Made by a program: the position numbers and the translations under genes. This document shows positions 36,830-46,447 of a DNA stretch of 64,000 bases, one piece after another. The DNA is taken from positions 59,096 to 123,095 of the forward strand of contig JAPKXZ010000051.1 of assembly GCA_026394555.1 (NCBI GenBank), given 5' to 3'. This stretch comes from Methanothrix sp. GTDB lineage: Archaea > Halobacteriota > Methanosarcinia > Methanotrichales > Methanotrichaceae. The notes under the pieces are model-generated. The model ran no database searches. It was not told the origin of the DNA and saw only the letters and a program-made list of their open reading frames with translations. The stretch's first letter is position 1, and every line of letters starts with the position of its first letter.

Positions 36830-39382
36830 ATGGGATTACTTGATTGGTTTAAAAAGCCCAGCAATAAAGTCACGGATATATCAACAAAATTAGAAAAAGC
36901 AATTTCGTATCCATCAACTCCTTCGGACCAATCGCGTTCTGGAGCCAGAGAATTTATATCATTTATTGAATCTCCTTTATTTAAAATCGTGGGTTCTTTT
37001 CAATTACAAGTTGATGGGTACAATGGTTGCGATGATTTTTTTATAACAGGAAAGCAAACAGAAAAATTGCCAGGTTTTGATCTTAGATCAAGACGCAAAT
37101 TTAAGCTACACTATCATGGATTTAACTGTTTTATAGTAGAGGCTAATAAAACGCTTTTTATTATTAGGCCGACTAGCAGTAATAAAATTAGTCTTGAACA
37201 TTCAGCACTTGAATCAATGCAAATTCTGGACTTAGACGAAAAATGTGCGATTTTATCCTCAGAAAACACATTAGCCTATCTTGATCTCAATACAGGTTTG
37301 GTTATGCTATATCAATTCAGTTGGCATCCATTTAGAATTGCAATTGGTAAGGAGTTTTGGTTGGTTAGCACAAGAGAGACTACTGAAGGTCCAGGAGAAC
37401 TTTATAGTTTTTCTCTAAAAGGAGAATACTTGTGGGGAATTCAATTTAGTGAGGAATTTGAAACTGCGTTTGGAACTATCAAGGCAACAGCATATCATTT
37501 ACTTATCTCAAGAGATGACAAGCATATTGTTGTTTCCACAATGGATCGAGTATATCGCCTAAATCATAATGGAACATTGATTTCTCGAATAGCACTCGCG
37601 GATTTACGTGAGGCCGAGATTAAAATAGAAGAAGCTAAACGCAGAGAGAATCTCCCCAAGAATCCGAAAACCAAAGAAGAGCTAATTCAAGTACGGGCTC
37701 ATGAGATGTCTGAACAGCTAGTAGGTGGAATGATAAGGGCCACCTCGCTTAATACTCCACTAGCAGGTTTTATTCTAGGTCCGATAATAGATAATATATT
37801 CATATTAGAAGATAAAGGTCGATTAACATCATGGAATTCCCAAGGTAATCTTGTTTGGGCTTATTCATTTAATGAATCTGGAAATTACATCGGACTCTTA
37901 GATGACTCTCTTGTTGTGTCCCTTAAAACAGGCAATATCTTTTGGCTTAACCAGCGAGGCGAGACTCTATTTTCTGCAAAGCTACCTAAGCAGGCAAAAG
38001 CTGTCTTCACAATTCCTGAGCAAGATAAATATTTGATTGCTTGCGAAGACGGACGCCGCTATGAATTAGATAGACAGACCAGCGAGTTAATTCAAGGCCC
38101 AGAGGGTGATAGAGACATGGAATTATTTATGTTCCAGGATCGAATCATATTCTACGACAATTATCTGTGGGCGACATCACCAGCTTCTCCCTGGCAAACA
38201 TATCAACCGAAGAAGACGGATCATGCGGCTCTAGCCGAAGGACTCTCTTCAGATGATTTTGCGCCGCAGGTAAAAATTTGTAAGGGATTTCAAAAAACGT
38301 CAATACTTAGCGATCTAAACGAATATCCATTTTATTACTATGCAATTGATAAGAAGAACCGACGTATATGCATAGGAAGAAGAAAGGCAGAACTCTCCAA
38401 AAAAGAGATGGAAATGCAGGAAAAACTTTCTAGGAATAACAGTTTTTCTACATGGAATGATGTGTTATGCTATGATTTTTCATCAAGGCTGCTATGGTCA
38501 ACTTCATTTCTATCTGAAATTACATCAATCGCAGTATCACCTGAGGGAGATGCAGTGTTTGTTGGGTTATGGGGCGAGGGGTTGGCTTATGACCCAGGAA
38601 AGCTTATTGTTTTGGACACAAATGGAAAGGAAAAACTCGCGTTAGTCACTGTGGCAAATCCTACTGCATTTAATTTTAAAAACCCAAATCAAGGAAAAAT
38701 GCATGTATTTCAAGGATCTTCATATTTGGTTCAACGTATAAATATAGGAAAATGGAAAATAGAACAAGATTCAAAATCCTGTGATTCAGAGACGTCTATG
38801 GATTATGGAGCGGGGTTAGACGAAGCCACTTTAGGTAATTACAAGATAATCCGAGTAGGTAAAAAGAGTTATCAAATAGCCTATAACGAAATGCAACGTG
38901 ATCTTAAAACTAGTGCAGCTATTTATGAAGCAGTATCTATTCCAAATTCAGATAACTTATTATTACGTATTGGAAATAAAACTGTTAGGGGTATCTCCCC
39001 TAGAATCGACACACTCTGGGAGATAAAGGCCAAAGGGAATATTAAGTCAATAACAATAGGCGACAACGGATTCTTAATTTTATCTAGAGAGGAAATAGTA
39101 TTTTGTAATTCAGATGGAACTACTAAATGGAGGTTGGGATGCCCCCCAAACTCAGAATACAACATTGCAGTCTGGTTGGAGATGCATAAATCGTTTTTCT
39201 GGGGAGCTGGAGATCGGAACTATTTCCAAATTTGCCTAATATCGTCAGACGGTCTAATAAAGAAGAGTCAATTATTCAAAGAAGTAACCATAGACTCTCG
39301 TTTTCCCAGTATAGACGTATTAGAGGATGAAACACTATTCGTTTTGAGAATGGCTGGATCAATAGTCAGTTATGAAATTTAA
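36830..39382 (+). CDS. 850-aa WD40/PQQ-like beta-propeller protein of unknown function, next to nurA-herA
   Basis: Repeated blade-like strands (VVSTMDRVYRLNHNGTLISRI, NIFILEDKGRLTSWNSQGNLVWAYSF, DSLVVSLKTGNIFWLNQRGETLFSAKL, ITSIAVSPEGDAVFVGLWGEG). Confidence 0.75.
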   Translation: MGLLDWFKKPSNKVTDISTKLEKAISYPSTPSDQSRSGAREFISFIESPLFKIVGSFQLQVDGYNGCDDFFITGKQTEKLPGFDLRSRRKFKLHYHGFNCFIVEANKTLFIIRPTSSNKISLEHSALESMQILDLDEKCAILSSENTLAYLDLNTGLVMLYQFSWHPFRIAIGKEFWLVSTRETTEGPGELYSFSLKGEYLWGIQFSEEFETAFGTIKATAYHLLISRDDKHIVVSTMDRVYRLNHNGTLISRIALADLREAEIKIEEAKRRENLPKNPKTKEELIQVRAHEMSEQLVGGMIRATSLNTPLAGFILGPIIDNIFILEDKGRLTSWNSQGNLVWAYSFNESGNYIGLLDDSLVVSLKTGNIFWLNQRGETLFSAKLPKQAKAVFTIPEQDKYLIACEDGRRYELDRQTSELIQGPEGDRDMELFMFQDRIIFYDNYLWATSPASPWQTYQPKKTDHAALAEGLSSDDFAPQVKICKGFQKTSILSDLNEYPFYYYAIDKKNRRICIGRRKAELSKKEMEMQEKLSRNNSFSTWNDVLCYDFSSRLLWSTSFLSEITSIAVSPEGDAVFVGLWGEGLAYDPGKLIVLDTNGKEKLALVTVANPTAFNFKNPNQGKMHVFQGSSYLVQRINIGKWKIEQDSKSCDSETSMDYGAGLDEATLGNYKIIRVGKKSYQIAYNEMQRDLKTSAAIYEAVSIPNSDNLLLRIGNKTVRGISPRIDTLWEIKAKGNIKSITIGDNGFLILSREEIVFCNSDGTTKWRLGCPPNSEYNIAVWLEMHKSFFWGAGDRNYFQICLISSDGLIKKSQLFKEVTIDSRFPSIDVLEDETLFVLRMAGSIVSYEI

Positions 39383-39408
39383 AATATTATAACAAATATG
39401 AGGTTAAG

Positions 39409-40446
39409 ATGATAGATAAGACTTCACTCGGAGCGATCGCCGAACAGGTTAAGAATTATCTCTTAATGGACAATATAACTCAATATTTTGAGGAAACTGG
39501 TGTTAAAGATATCGATTTTAAAAAGATAATTTTACACGATAAGTTTGAGGGAAATATTTATGCAGTGGATGGAAGCAATGGTGTTATTTTTGATCTGACA
39601 TCAGTTAGTTTCAACCTAATAAGAGCAGGATATGTTTCCTATATTGGGAAAAAATGGCAAAAGACCGTCCTTTTCGATAAAGTTTTTAAGGCAGATACTG
39701 AGCATTATATGTATCAGTTCGAAAATGACTTACGTAATAATTTTGATATTAATAGCAGTTTTATTTTAGCTAAAACAGAACTTGATCGACTTTCAACTTA
39801 CTATAGAGAACTCCAAGAGTATGTGGCGCTGTACGAAGCTATCTCTGAAGCGGAAACAGGAGACCTTGTGCTCTATGATGGGGATTTCGCATATTGGACG
39901 GATCCATTTAGAGAAGTCCTTAAGATCATATTCGACAAAGCAGAGGACAAAGATTTGGATTTGCTTGCGATCAGCAAATCTAGCACATTCTCATGGGGCA
40001 AAGGTTTTTCAAAGCCCTTTGTTCTTCATACCGGCTACGCTGGAAGTCGAATAATACCAAATAATCCATGGTATATAGAATTGAGTGGAAAAAATATAAA
40101 ACCAAAGCCAAAAGGTAAGAACTGGAAAGGAAAGATCTACGTAATAAAATTGCATCCAGATTCCGAATTTGTCTTCCGGCTTGATGCGCCGCCGCATGTT
40201 GCAAGCCGAATTGATAAGGCTTTAGGACATTTATCTATGTATTCAAGTTCGTCGGAATGCTTGGGTTATCCACATGCTCTATTTAGAGCGCACCGAGATC
40301 TAAGCATAAAAGACTTGGAAAGGGTGCATCTCAATAATCTTCTAATAGATGAATTAAGTGACAAAGGTGTAAATGACAAACACATCCGTAGCTCGTTAGA
40401 CTATCATACGATATTAGAAATGAAGCAAGGGAGGAGAATAATATGA
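39409..40446 (+). CDS. nurA: NurA-family 5'-3' nuclease
   Basis: YAVDGSNGVIFDLTSVSFNLIRAGY, DLVLYDGDF, LLAISKSSTFSWG; 4-bp overlap with herA. Confidence 0.85.
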   Translation: MIDKTSLGAIAEQVKNYLLMDNITQYFEETGVKDIDFKKIILHDKFEGNIYAVDGSNGVIFDLTSVSFNLIRAGYVSYIGKKWQKTVLFDKVFKADTEHYMYQFENDLRNNFDINSSFILAKTELDRLSTYYRELQEYVALYEAISEAETGDLVLYDGDFAYWTDPFREVLKIIFDKAEDKDLDLLAISKSSTFSWGKGFSKPFVLHTGYAGSRIIPNNPWYIELSGKNIKPKPKGKNWKGKIYVIKLHPDSEFVFRLDAPPHVASRIDKALGHLSMYSSSSECLGYPHALFRAHRDLSIKDLERVHLNNLLIDELSDKGVNDKHIRSSLDYHTILEMKQGRRII

Positions 40447-42083
40447 AGGATTTCATTACGACGAATCAATTATCAATTATGGACGATGACGCAAGTTCGC
40501 ATGTATTAGAGAGAAAGACAATAGATAGAACCAAAACAACTACGTATAAAATTATATCAAAAGATGTTAGGGAATTTCATTTTATAATTCCGTATAACGA
40601 AAGGGTTGAACTGGGCCAAATATTCTCTATCAGAGATTACGGCGTGAAAGATGATGAAATTACGTTCCTGGCAAGGGTTACGGATATTAAACATGATTCC
40701 AATTATGAAGGAAAATGGGATACGGCACTTAAAGGGACGGAATTCTATGATGAGGACCAAATATTCAATAGGATCGTGGCTGAGCCGCTTGGGTGCATAA
40801 TATTTAATGAAAAAATTAACAAAAAAGAGTTCAAGAAATCAAAGACTATCCCATCAAAATTCTCGGAAGTAGAAAAGGCGAGCTTTGATGAATTTGAGTT
40901 TCTAACAGAAAAGATGGGGGACTTAGAAGTCGGGTATTTGAGGAATGGAAGTCAGGTTGTTGAAGAAATAGGAGTGAAGCTAAACAGTGAGATCATGGAT
41001 CATCACATGGGCGTTTTTGCGACTACCGGAATGGGAAAATCCAATTTCATGAAGGTCTTTGCGGCCTCATGTATGAAGAAAGCATCAATGGGTGAATCCA
41101 AGTTGGGTCTTCTTCTTGCAGATCCTCATGGGGAGTATCTTCTAGGAAGCGCCAAAAATAATACAAAAGGCTTACTTCATTTAGGAAAATATAGTGATGG
41201 TCTTATATGTTATTCCACTAATAAAAAAAATGCAGAAAAAAATGGAGAAGTCGAGGACTTAAAGATAGGATTAAGAGATATAAAGCCAACGGATATATTG
41301 CCACTAGTGGGGGAATGGAGGACTGCCCAAGTTGAAGCTATTGAATCTTTGGATTCGGAAATAACGAGCGATTGGTTGAAGAGCTTCAAAGAAGATGGAA
41401 AGTTGGTCATAAAAAATTTTGATCCCAGAACGATTAATGTCATTGAAAGAAGACTAAAAAGGCTTCTTGGATTCAGTTATATTGATGAGAAAATCTCAAG
41501 TATCGATAAAATCATTAAATCCCTCCAAGAAGGGAAAGTTGTTTTAATCGATATGCAAGGAATTAACGAAAGAGAAGAACTATTCCTTCTTTCGCTTCTT
41601 TCGCGCCATATTCTCGACAAATACAGAGAGGAGAGTCTGGATGAATGTAAAAAGATCTGCCTTATAACAATTGAAGAGGCACAGAGGGTCCTAGGTGGAA
41701 AGGATAGTAGTATATCTAGATTCGAAATTATAGCCAGAGAAGGAAGGAAGTTTGGTGTGGGCCTATGTGCAATAACTCAGCAACCTAAATTAGTTGACAA
41801 GCAGTTGTTATCTCAGTTCAATACATTAGTTGTAATGGGTCTTGGCGATAGAAATGATAGGAAATGCTTAGAGGAGTCTGCAAAACAAGATTTAACGACG
41901 CTTGATGTAGAAATACAGACGCTAGAAAAAGGCGAAGCAATAATAAGTACGCTCAAGGTACCTTTCCCCATTCCAGCCACCATCCATTTGTATGAAGATT
42001 ACATAGAGCAGTTGAAAAAGAAAGATCAGACAGATGGGAGTCCCGTTAGCAAAGCCAAAAAGCTAAGTCGACCACCTGATTGA
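40443..42083 (+). CDS. herA: HerA-family bipolar DNA helicase/ATPase
   Basis: Walker A HHMGVFATTGMGKSNFMKVF; Walker B/E LITIEEAQRVLG; arginine-finger region FGVGLCAITQQPKLVDKQLLSQFNT. Confidence 0.93.
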   Translation: MKDFITTNQLSIMDDDASSHVLERKTIDRTKTTTYKIISKDVREFHFIIPYNERVELGQIFSIRDYGVKDDEITFLARVTDIKHDSNYEGKWDTALKGTEFYDEDQIFNRIVAEPLGCIIFNEKINKKEFKKSKTIPSKFSEVEKASFDEFEFLTEKMGDLEVGYLRNGSQVVEEIGVKLNSEIMDHHMGVFATTGMGKSNFMKVFAASCMKKASMGESKLGLLLADPHGEYLLGSAKNNTKGLLHLGKYSDGLICYSTNKKNAEKNGEVEDLKIGLRDIKPTDILPLVGEWRTAQVEAIESLDSEITSDWLKSFKEDGKLVIKNFDPRTINVIERRLKRLLGFSYIDEKISSIDKIIKSLQEGKVVLIDMQGINEREELFLLSLLSRHILDKYREESLDECKKICLITIEEAQRVLGGKDSSISRFEIIAREGRKFGVGLCAITQQPKLVDKQLLSQFNTLVVMGLGDRNDRKCLEESAKQDLTTLDVEIQTLEKGEAIISTLKVPFPIPATIHLYEDYIEQLKKKDQTDGSPVSKAKKLSRPPD

Positions 42084-42095
42084 AGTTACGAGGTA

Positions 42096-43253
42096 TTGAG
42101 AAGAATGAGGATAATCCATATGGCAGATTCGCACCTAGGCTTTTCTGCCTACAATAAGGTCGATCAATTCGGGAGAAACATCATTGAAGAAAAAGTCTAT
42201 GAAGGCTTTAAGCAGACCATCGACAAGATAATTGATGACATACATCCCGATGCGATTATCCATGCGGGAGATGTCTTTCATCATGTAAGACCAAGAATAA
42301 GAACGCTATATGTATTTAAGAAAGAGATAGAAAAGCTAAATAGGAATAAGATCCCCACTATCATTATTAGTGGTAATCACGACGCTCCAAAGTCGTCATC
42401 AACCACTAGTCCGTTTTCTATCTTTGAAGGTCTAGAGCATATTCACATAGTACATAATAACGAGTATCAAGGCATCCCAATTGAAGACTACGTTTTTCAT
42501 TGTATACCATTTTGCCTTAATAATGACGCCTACTTAGACGAATTTAGCAAAATAAGACCTACCGGATCAGATGTTCTCGTTATGCATGGCCTTATCGAAT
42601 CAATAAGAGATAAGCGCCTTAGAACTGTTGGTGAACACGAACTTAGTGATAGCTTTCTGAAAAGATATTTTTCATATATCGCATTGGGACATTATCATAA
42701 TCAGGCCCAAGTTGCAGGGAATGCATGGTATAGTGGATCTATTGAATATTTTAATTTTGGCGAAGCATCCGATAGGAAAGGAATTCTTCAAGTTGACCTT
42801 GATACTCATAAAGTGGAACAAATAGATATAATATCCAAATATATGATTGATCATCCTCCAATAGACTGCAGTGGATTCTCCTCAAAGGAATTAGCAGAAA
42901 AACTCCTAAATTTATGCGATGAAGAAGAAATTAAAGATAAAATTATCAGGATAAATCTAGTAAATGTATCTAAAGCTGCGTTTAAGGGCATAGATCAATC
43001 AAACAAAGCAAAGCTTGGATCGTCTGCATTATTTTTAAAAATAAAAGTCGAATATATTGATGAAAAAGACAAGTATGATAAGCAATTGGATTCTACAAGG
43101 CTCGATGAAGCTTTTTCTAGGTTCCTTGACGAAGAATCACAAAAAGATCGTATACGCAAAGCAATAACTAATGATGTTGTTGCCTACGGGACAGATGTTA
43201 TGAAAAAGGCAGCTTCAGTGCATAACACAAGGAGTCTTAATGCTTCTGGATAG
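42096..43253 (+). CDS. mre11: DNA double-strand break repair nuclease Mre11
   Basis: IHMADSHLGFSAYNK, IIHAGDVFHHVRP, IIISGNHDAPKSS, YIALGHYHNQAQV phosphoesterase motifs. Confidence 0.94.
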   Translation: MRRMRIIHMADSHLGFSAYNKVDQFGRNIIEEKVYEGFKQTIDKIIDDIHPDAIIHAGDVFHHVRPRIRTLYVFKKEIEKLNRNKIPTIIISGNHDAPKSSSTTSPFSIFEGLEHIHIVHNNEYQGIPIEDYVFHCIPFCLNNDAYLDEFSKIRPTGSDVLVMHGLIESIRDKRLRTVGEHELSDSFLKRYFSYIALGHYHNQAQVAGNAWYSGSIEYFNFGEASDRKGILQVDLDTHKVEQIDIISKYMIDHPPIDCSGFSSKELAEKLLNLCDEEEIKDKIIRINLVNVSKAAFKGIDQSNKAKLGSSALFLKIKVEYIDEKDKYDKQLDSTRLDEAFSRFLDEESQKDRIRKAITNDVVAYGTDVMKKAASVHNTRSLNASG

Positions 43254-46200
43254 GCTTATTTTGCGTAATTTCAAAAAATATAAACGTGCAACAATTGGTT
43301 TTCAAGAAGGACTGACAGGCATCATTGGGAGTAATGGCTCTGGAAAAAGCACAATAGTTGAAGCAATAGCATGGGCGCTATATGGCAACAAAGCATCTTC
43401 TATCAAAAGAGAGCTTATAAAAAACATTCATGCTAATGATAATGAACCTGTAGATGTAACTTTATGTCTTAGACAAGATAATAAAGATATAAAAATAATC
43501 AGGAGCATGAAGGGGAAGAATCTCAGTCCGGATGCGACGTTGTATTTAAACAATGATATAATATCTTCTGGAACACGAGATGTAGACCAGAAGTTAGAAG
43601 AAATTCTCAATATCAATTATCAGGACTTCATGAAGACCTTCTACGCCCGGCAAAAGGACCTGGACAATCTGCTCAAAGAGGGCGGAATGGGCAAGAGAGA
43701 ATATCTGCTCAAGCTCCTGGGCCTGGAAGACATCAAGGAGTATGCAATCGAGCTGATCAAGTCCGACCGCGCCACACTAGAGGAGCAAAAGAGCCGTCTG
43801 GCTGGAGCGCTGTCTGAGATTGGAGATGTATCTTCCCGGCTTGAGAAGGCTTTCCAGGACATTGCAGCAGAGAGAAAGGGCCTGGAGGAGGCAGAGGGGA
43901 ACCGGGCAATGCTGGCACAGGCCTATGAGCAAAGCCGACAGGAGCTGGAGGCCATTGCAGAGAAGATGCGCAGCCATGGCCTTTTAGCGGAACGGGCAAA
44001 GAGCCTGGAGTCTCAGGACAAGGAGATGAAAGAGACGATAAAAGCCGCAGAAAAACGGCTCTCTCTGATCGATGCCTCCAAAAAGAGGCTCTCTGATCTT
44101 GCGCCGATGCTTGAGAGGCTTGCCGCCGTAGGGGAAAGGCTTGAAATTTTGCAGCCCATGAGAGAAGTTTATGAGGAGACAGCGCGCCGCCTGGCCGCCC
44201 AGGAGGCAGCTATCCAGGGCGAGAGAAAAGCGCTCTCTCTAAGCCAGAGAAGGCTCCTGGAGCTGGACAAAGATGCCGCAATGCGAGAGGATCTCCTGCC
44301 CCGAGAAGAGGAGCATACAACGCTGCAGGCCAGGCTACTTTCCCTGGAGGATCTCCGGGATAAGCATAACGAGATGCAGGCCCGGCAAAAAGAGGAGGCC
44401 ATCCGAGAGCAAGCAATCGTAGCCAGCATCTCCCGCACGAAAACATTGATTGATGATCTCCACAAAGCTCATGCCAGGCGAGAAGAGATTGCATCCTGCC
44501 CGGAGGAAGAAAAGAGGCGCAAGAACCAGCAGGCGGAGCTTGTCCTGCAAAGGGAGCTACAAAAGGAACGGGACGGACTCCTGGCCAGAAGGAATGCTCT
44601 GGAAGAGCGCCTGGCCCGGTTGAAGGCCGAGGCTGCGGGAGCGCAGGCTGAGATGGAGGGCCTTGGCAAAATCGAGGAGAGGGAGGCGCAGCTACGCCGC
44701 CAGGATAAGGATCTGGATATGCTGGGCAGCGAGCTAGCCCTCGTTCTGGCAGATCTGAGAGGAAGCTACAAGGTAGAGGAGAGCGCCTTTGCCGAGGCGC
44801 AACGCTCTCTGAAAAAGGTCGCAGCGCTGGGGGCGGAAGGCCTCTGCCCTACCTGCGAGAGGCCGCTAGAGGACCAGCGCTATCTGCTCATCAATAAGTA
44901 TGAAAAATCCGCAACGCTCGCAAAAGCAGAGAAGGAGAAGCTTGCCGCCCTGATCGCTGGACAAACTGAGAAGATTGAGGGGGCGACCAGGTCTAGGAGC
45001 AGTCTGAGTTCGGCCTTCGATGAACTAAATGCCCAAAAAAGCCGCCGCTCGGCTTTGCAGGCCGATTTGAGGAATCTGACCTTGCAGATGCACGAGTCCC
45101 AAACCGAGCAGAAGGATCTCTCGGCTAAAATTGAGGGCCTCGGATTGGTCTGCTTCGAAGCCGGAAAGTTAGCCGAGGTTGAAGCGGCTCTAAAAGCTCT
45201 TGGACCTCTGATAACGGAATACGCCAGCCTTTCCCAGCGGCTTGAGGATCTGCCCGGCCTGGAACGCGAGATTGGCCTGCGGCAAAAAGAGCTGGCGGCT
45301 TTAAAGGAGCGACAGGAGCAGCTCCTGGGGCAGATAGAGGCACTGGGCTACGCCGAATCGGACTACATCAATGCCAGAGCGCGCTTGGCCATCCTCAAGC
45401 CGCTGCACGATCGTTTTCTTTCAATTTCGGAGCGGGCTGCGCAAATTCCCGCCCTAAAAGAGAGGATGAAAGGGCAAGAAAAGGAGATAGTGCGGCTCGA
45501 CCTTGTCTTGAGGGCTCTACAGATTTCGCAAAAAGAGCTGGGCTACAATTCGCAGGAGTACGAGGCTCTTTTTAAAGAGAAGAAAGACCTCGCTGCAGCG
45601 GAAAAGGAGAGCCAGAAGATTCGCCTGCTGGTCGCGGGCGAGATCGAGGAGAGAGAGAGGCTGGCAGCAGCCTTGGCCACGTTGGAAAAGCTCAACCTGG
45701 ATCTGAGCGAGTGCAGGCAGCGCCTCTTTGCTCTGGCATACAGCAGAGAGGAGCACGAGATGGCAAAAGCCCTTTTGGCGAGAGCCGAAGGAGAGCTGGA
45801 AGCGGCCAGGAAGGCCGTTTCAGAGCGGCAGGTGCAAATGGGCGTTTTGCTGGCCGCACGGGAGCGACATGCCCGGGAAGCGCAACGGAAGGAGGAGTTG
45901 GAGCGAACTGCCGCCCAGGTGGGCCTGAGAATGGAGGTTGTGGAGGTGACTCGCAGTCTGGTCAACAGCTTCATGGACCAGGTATTGATCCGAGTCAAGA
46001 ACGAGATCGCTCGCACCGCAGGAGAGATCTTGGAGGAGGTATCCGGCAAGTACAGTCGACTGTGTATCGATGACGACTTCAATATCCGAGTCGAGGACGG
46101 GGCCAACTACTATCCCATCTCCCGCTACTCAGGCGGCGAGATCGATATGATCGCCGTTTCCGTGCGCGTGGCCATCAGCGAGTACCTGATGCGCTTTGGA

Positions 46201-46419
46201 CCCGACGGAGAGAGCTACTCCTTCCTGATTTTGGACGAGGTCTTCGGCAGCCAGGACCAGGAGCACCGGGAGAAGATGATCCAGATGCTGAGAAGCCTGG
46301 AGGAGCGCTTTCCCCAGATCATCGCCATCAGCCACATCAGCGACGTGCAGGGGCAGTTCGACAACACGCTGCTGGTGGTGGAGGACGAGCAGGGCAACAG
46401 TAGAGTGGAGGCTCTTTAG
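43240..46419 (+). CDS. rad50: DNA double-strand break repair ATPase Rad50 (compositionally chimeric)
   Basis: Walker A GSNGSGKSTIVEAIAWALYG; zinc hook LCPTCERPL; signature/Walker B YSGGEIDMIAVSVRVAISEYL..SFLILDEVFGSQD. Confidence 0.95.
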   Translation: MLLDRLILRNFKKYKRATIGFQEGLTGIIGSNGSGKSTIVEAIAWALYGNKASSIKRELIKNIHANDNEPVDVTLCLRQDNKDIKIIRSMKGKNLSPDATLYLNNDIISSGTRDVDQKLEEILNINYQDFMKTFYARQKDLDNLLKEGGMGKREYLLKLLGLEDIKEYAIELIKSDRATLEEQKSRLAGALSEIGDVSSRLEKAFQDIAAERKGLEEAEGNRAMLAQAYEQSRQELEAIAEKMRSHGLLAERAKSLESQDKEMKETIKAAEKRLSLIDASKKRLSDLAPMLERLAAVGERLEILQPMREVYEETARRLAAQEAAIQGERKALSLSQRRLLELDKDAAMREDLLPREEEHTTLQARLLSLEDLRDKHNEMQARQKEEAIREQAIVASISRTKTLIDDLHKAHARREEIASCPEEEKRRKNQQAELVLQRELQKERDGLLARRNALEERLARLKAEAAGAQAEMEGLGKIEEREAQLRRQDKDLDMLGSELALVLADLRGSYKVEESAFAEAQRSLKKVAALGAEGLCPTCERPLEDQRYLLINKYEKSATLAKAEKEKLAALIAGQTEKIEGATRSRSSLSSAFDELNAQKSRRSALQADLRNLTLQMHESQTEQKDLSAKIEGLGLVCFEAGKLAEVEAALKALGPLITEYASLSQRLEDLPGLEREIGLRQKELAALKERQEQLLGQIEALGYAESDYINARARLAILKPLHDRFLSISERAAQIPALKERMKGQEKEIVRLDLVLRALQISQKELGYNSQEYEALFKEKKDLAAAEKESQKIRLLVAGEIEERERLAAALATLEKLNLDLSECRQRLFALAYSREEHEMAKALLARAEGELEAARKAVSERQVQMGVLLAARERHAREAQRKEELERTAAQVGLRMEVVEVTRSLVNSFMDQVLIRVKNEIARTAGEILEEVSGKYSRLCIDDDFNIRVEDGANYYPISRYSGGEIDMIAVSVRVAISEYLMRFGPDGESYSFLILDEVFGSQDQEHREKMIQMLRSLEERFPQIIAISHISDVQGQFDNTLLVVEDEQGNSRVEAL

Positions 46420-46447
46420 GATTTAGATTAGTGGAGGCCTTGATAAA

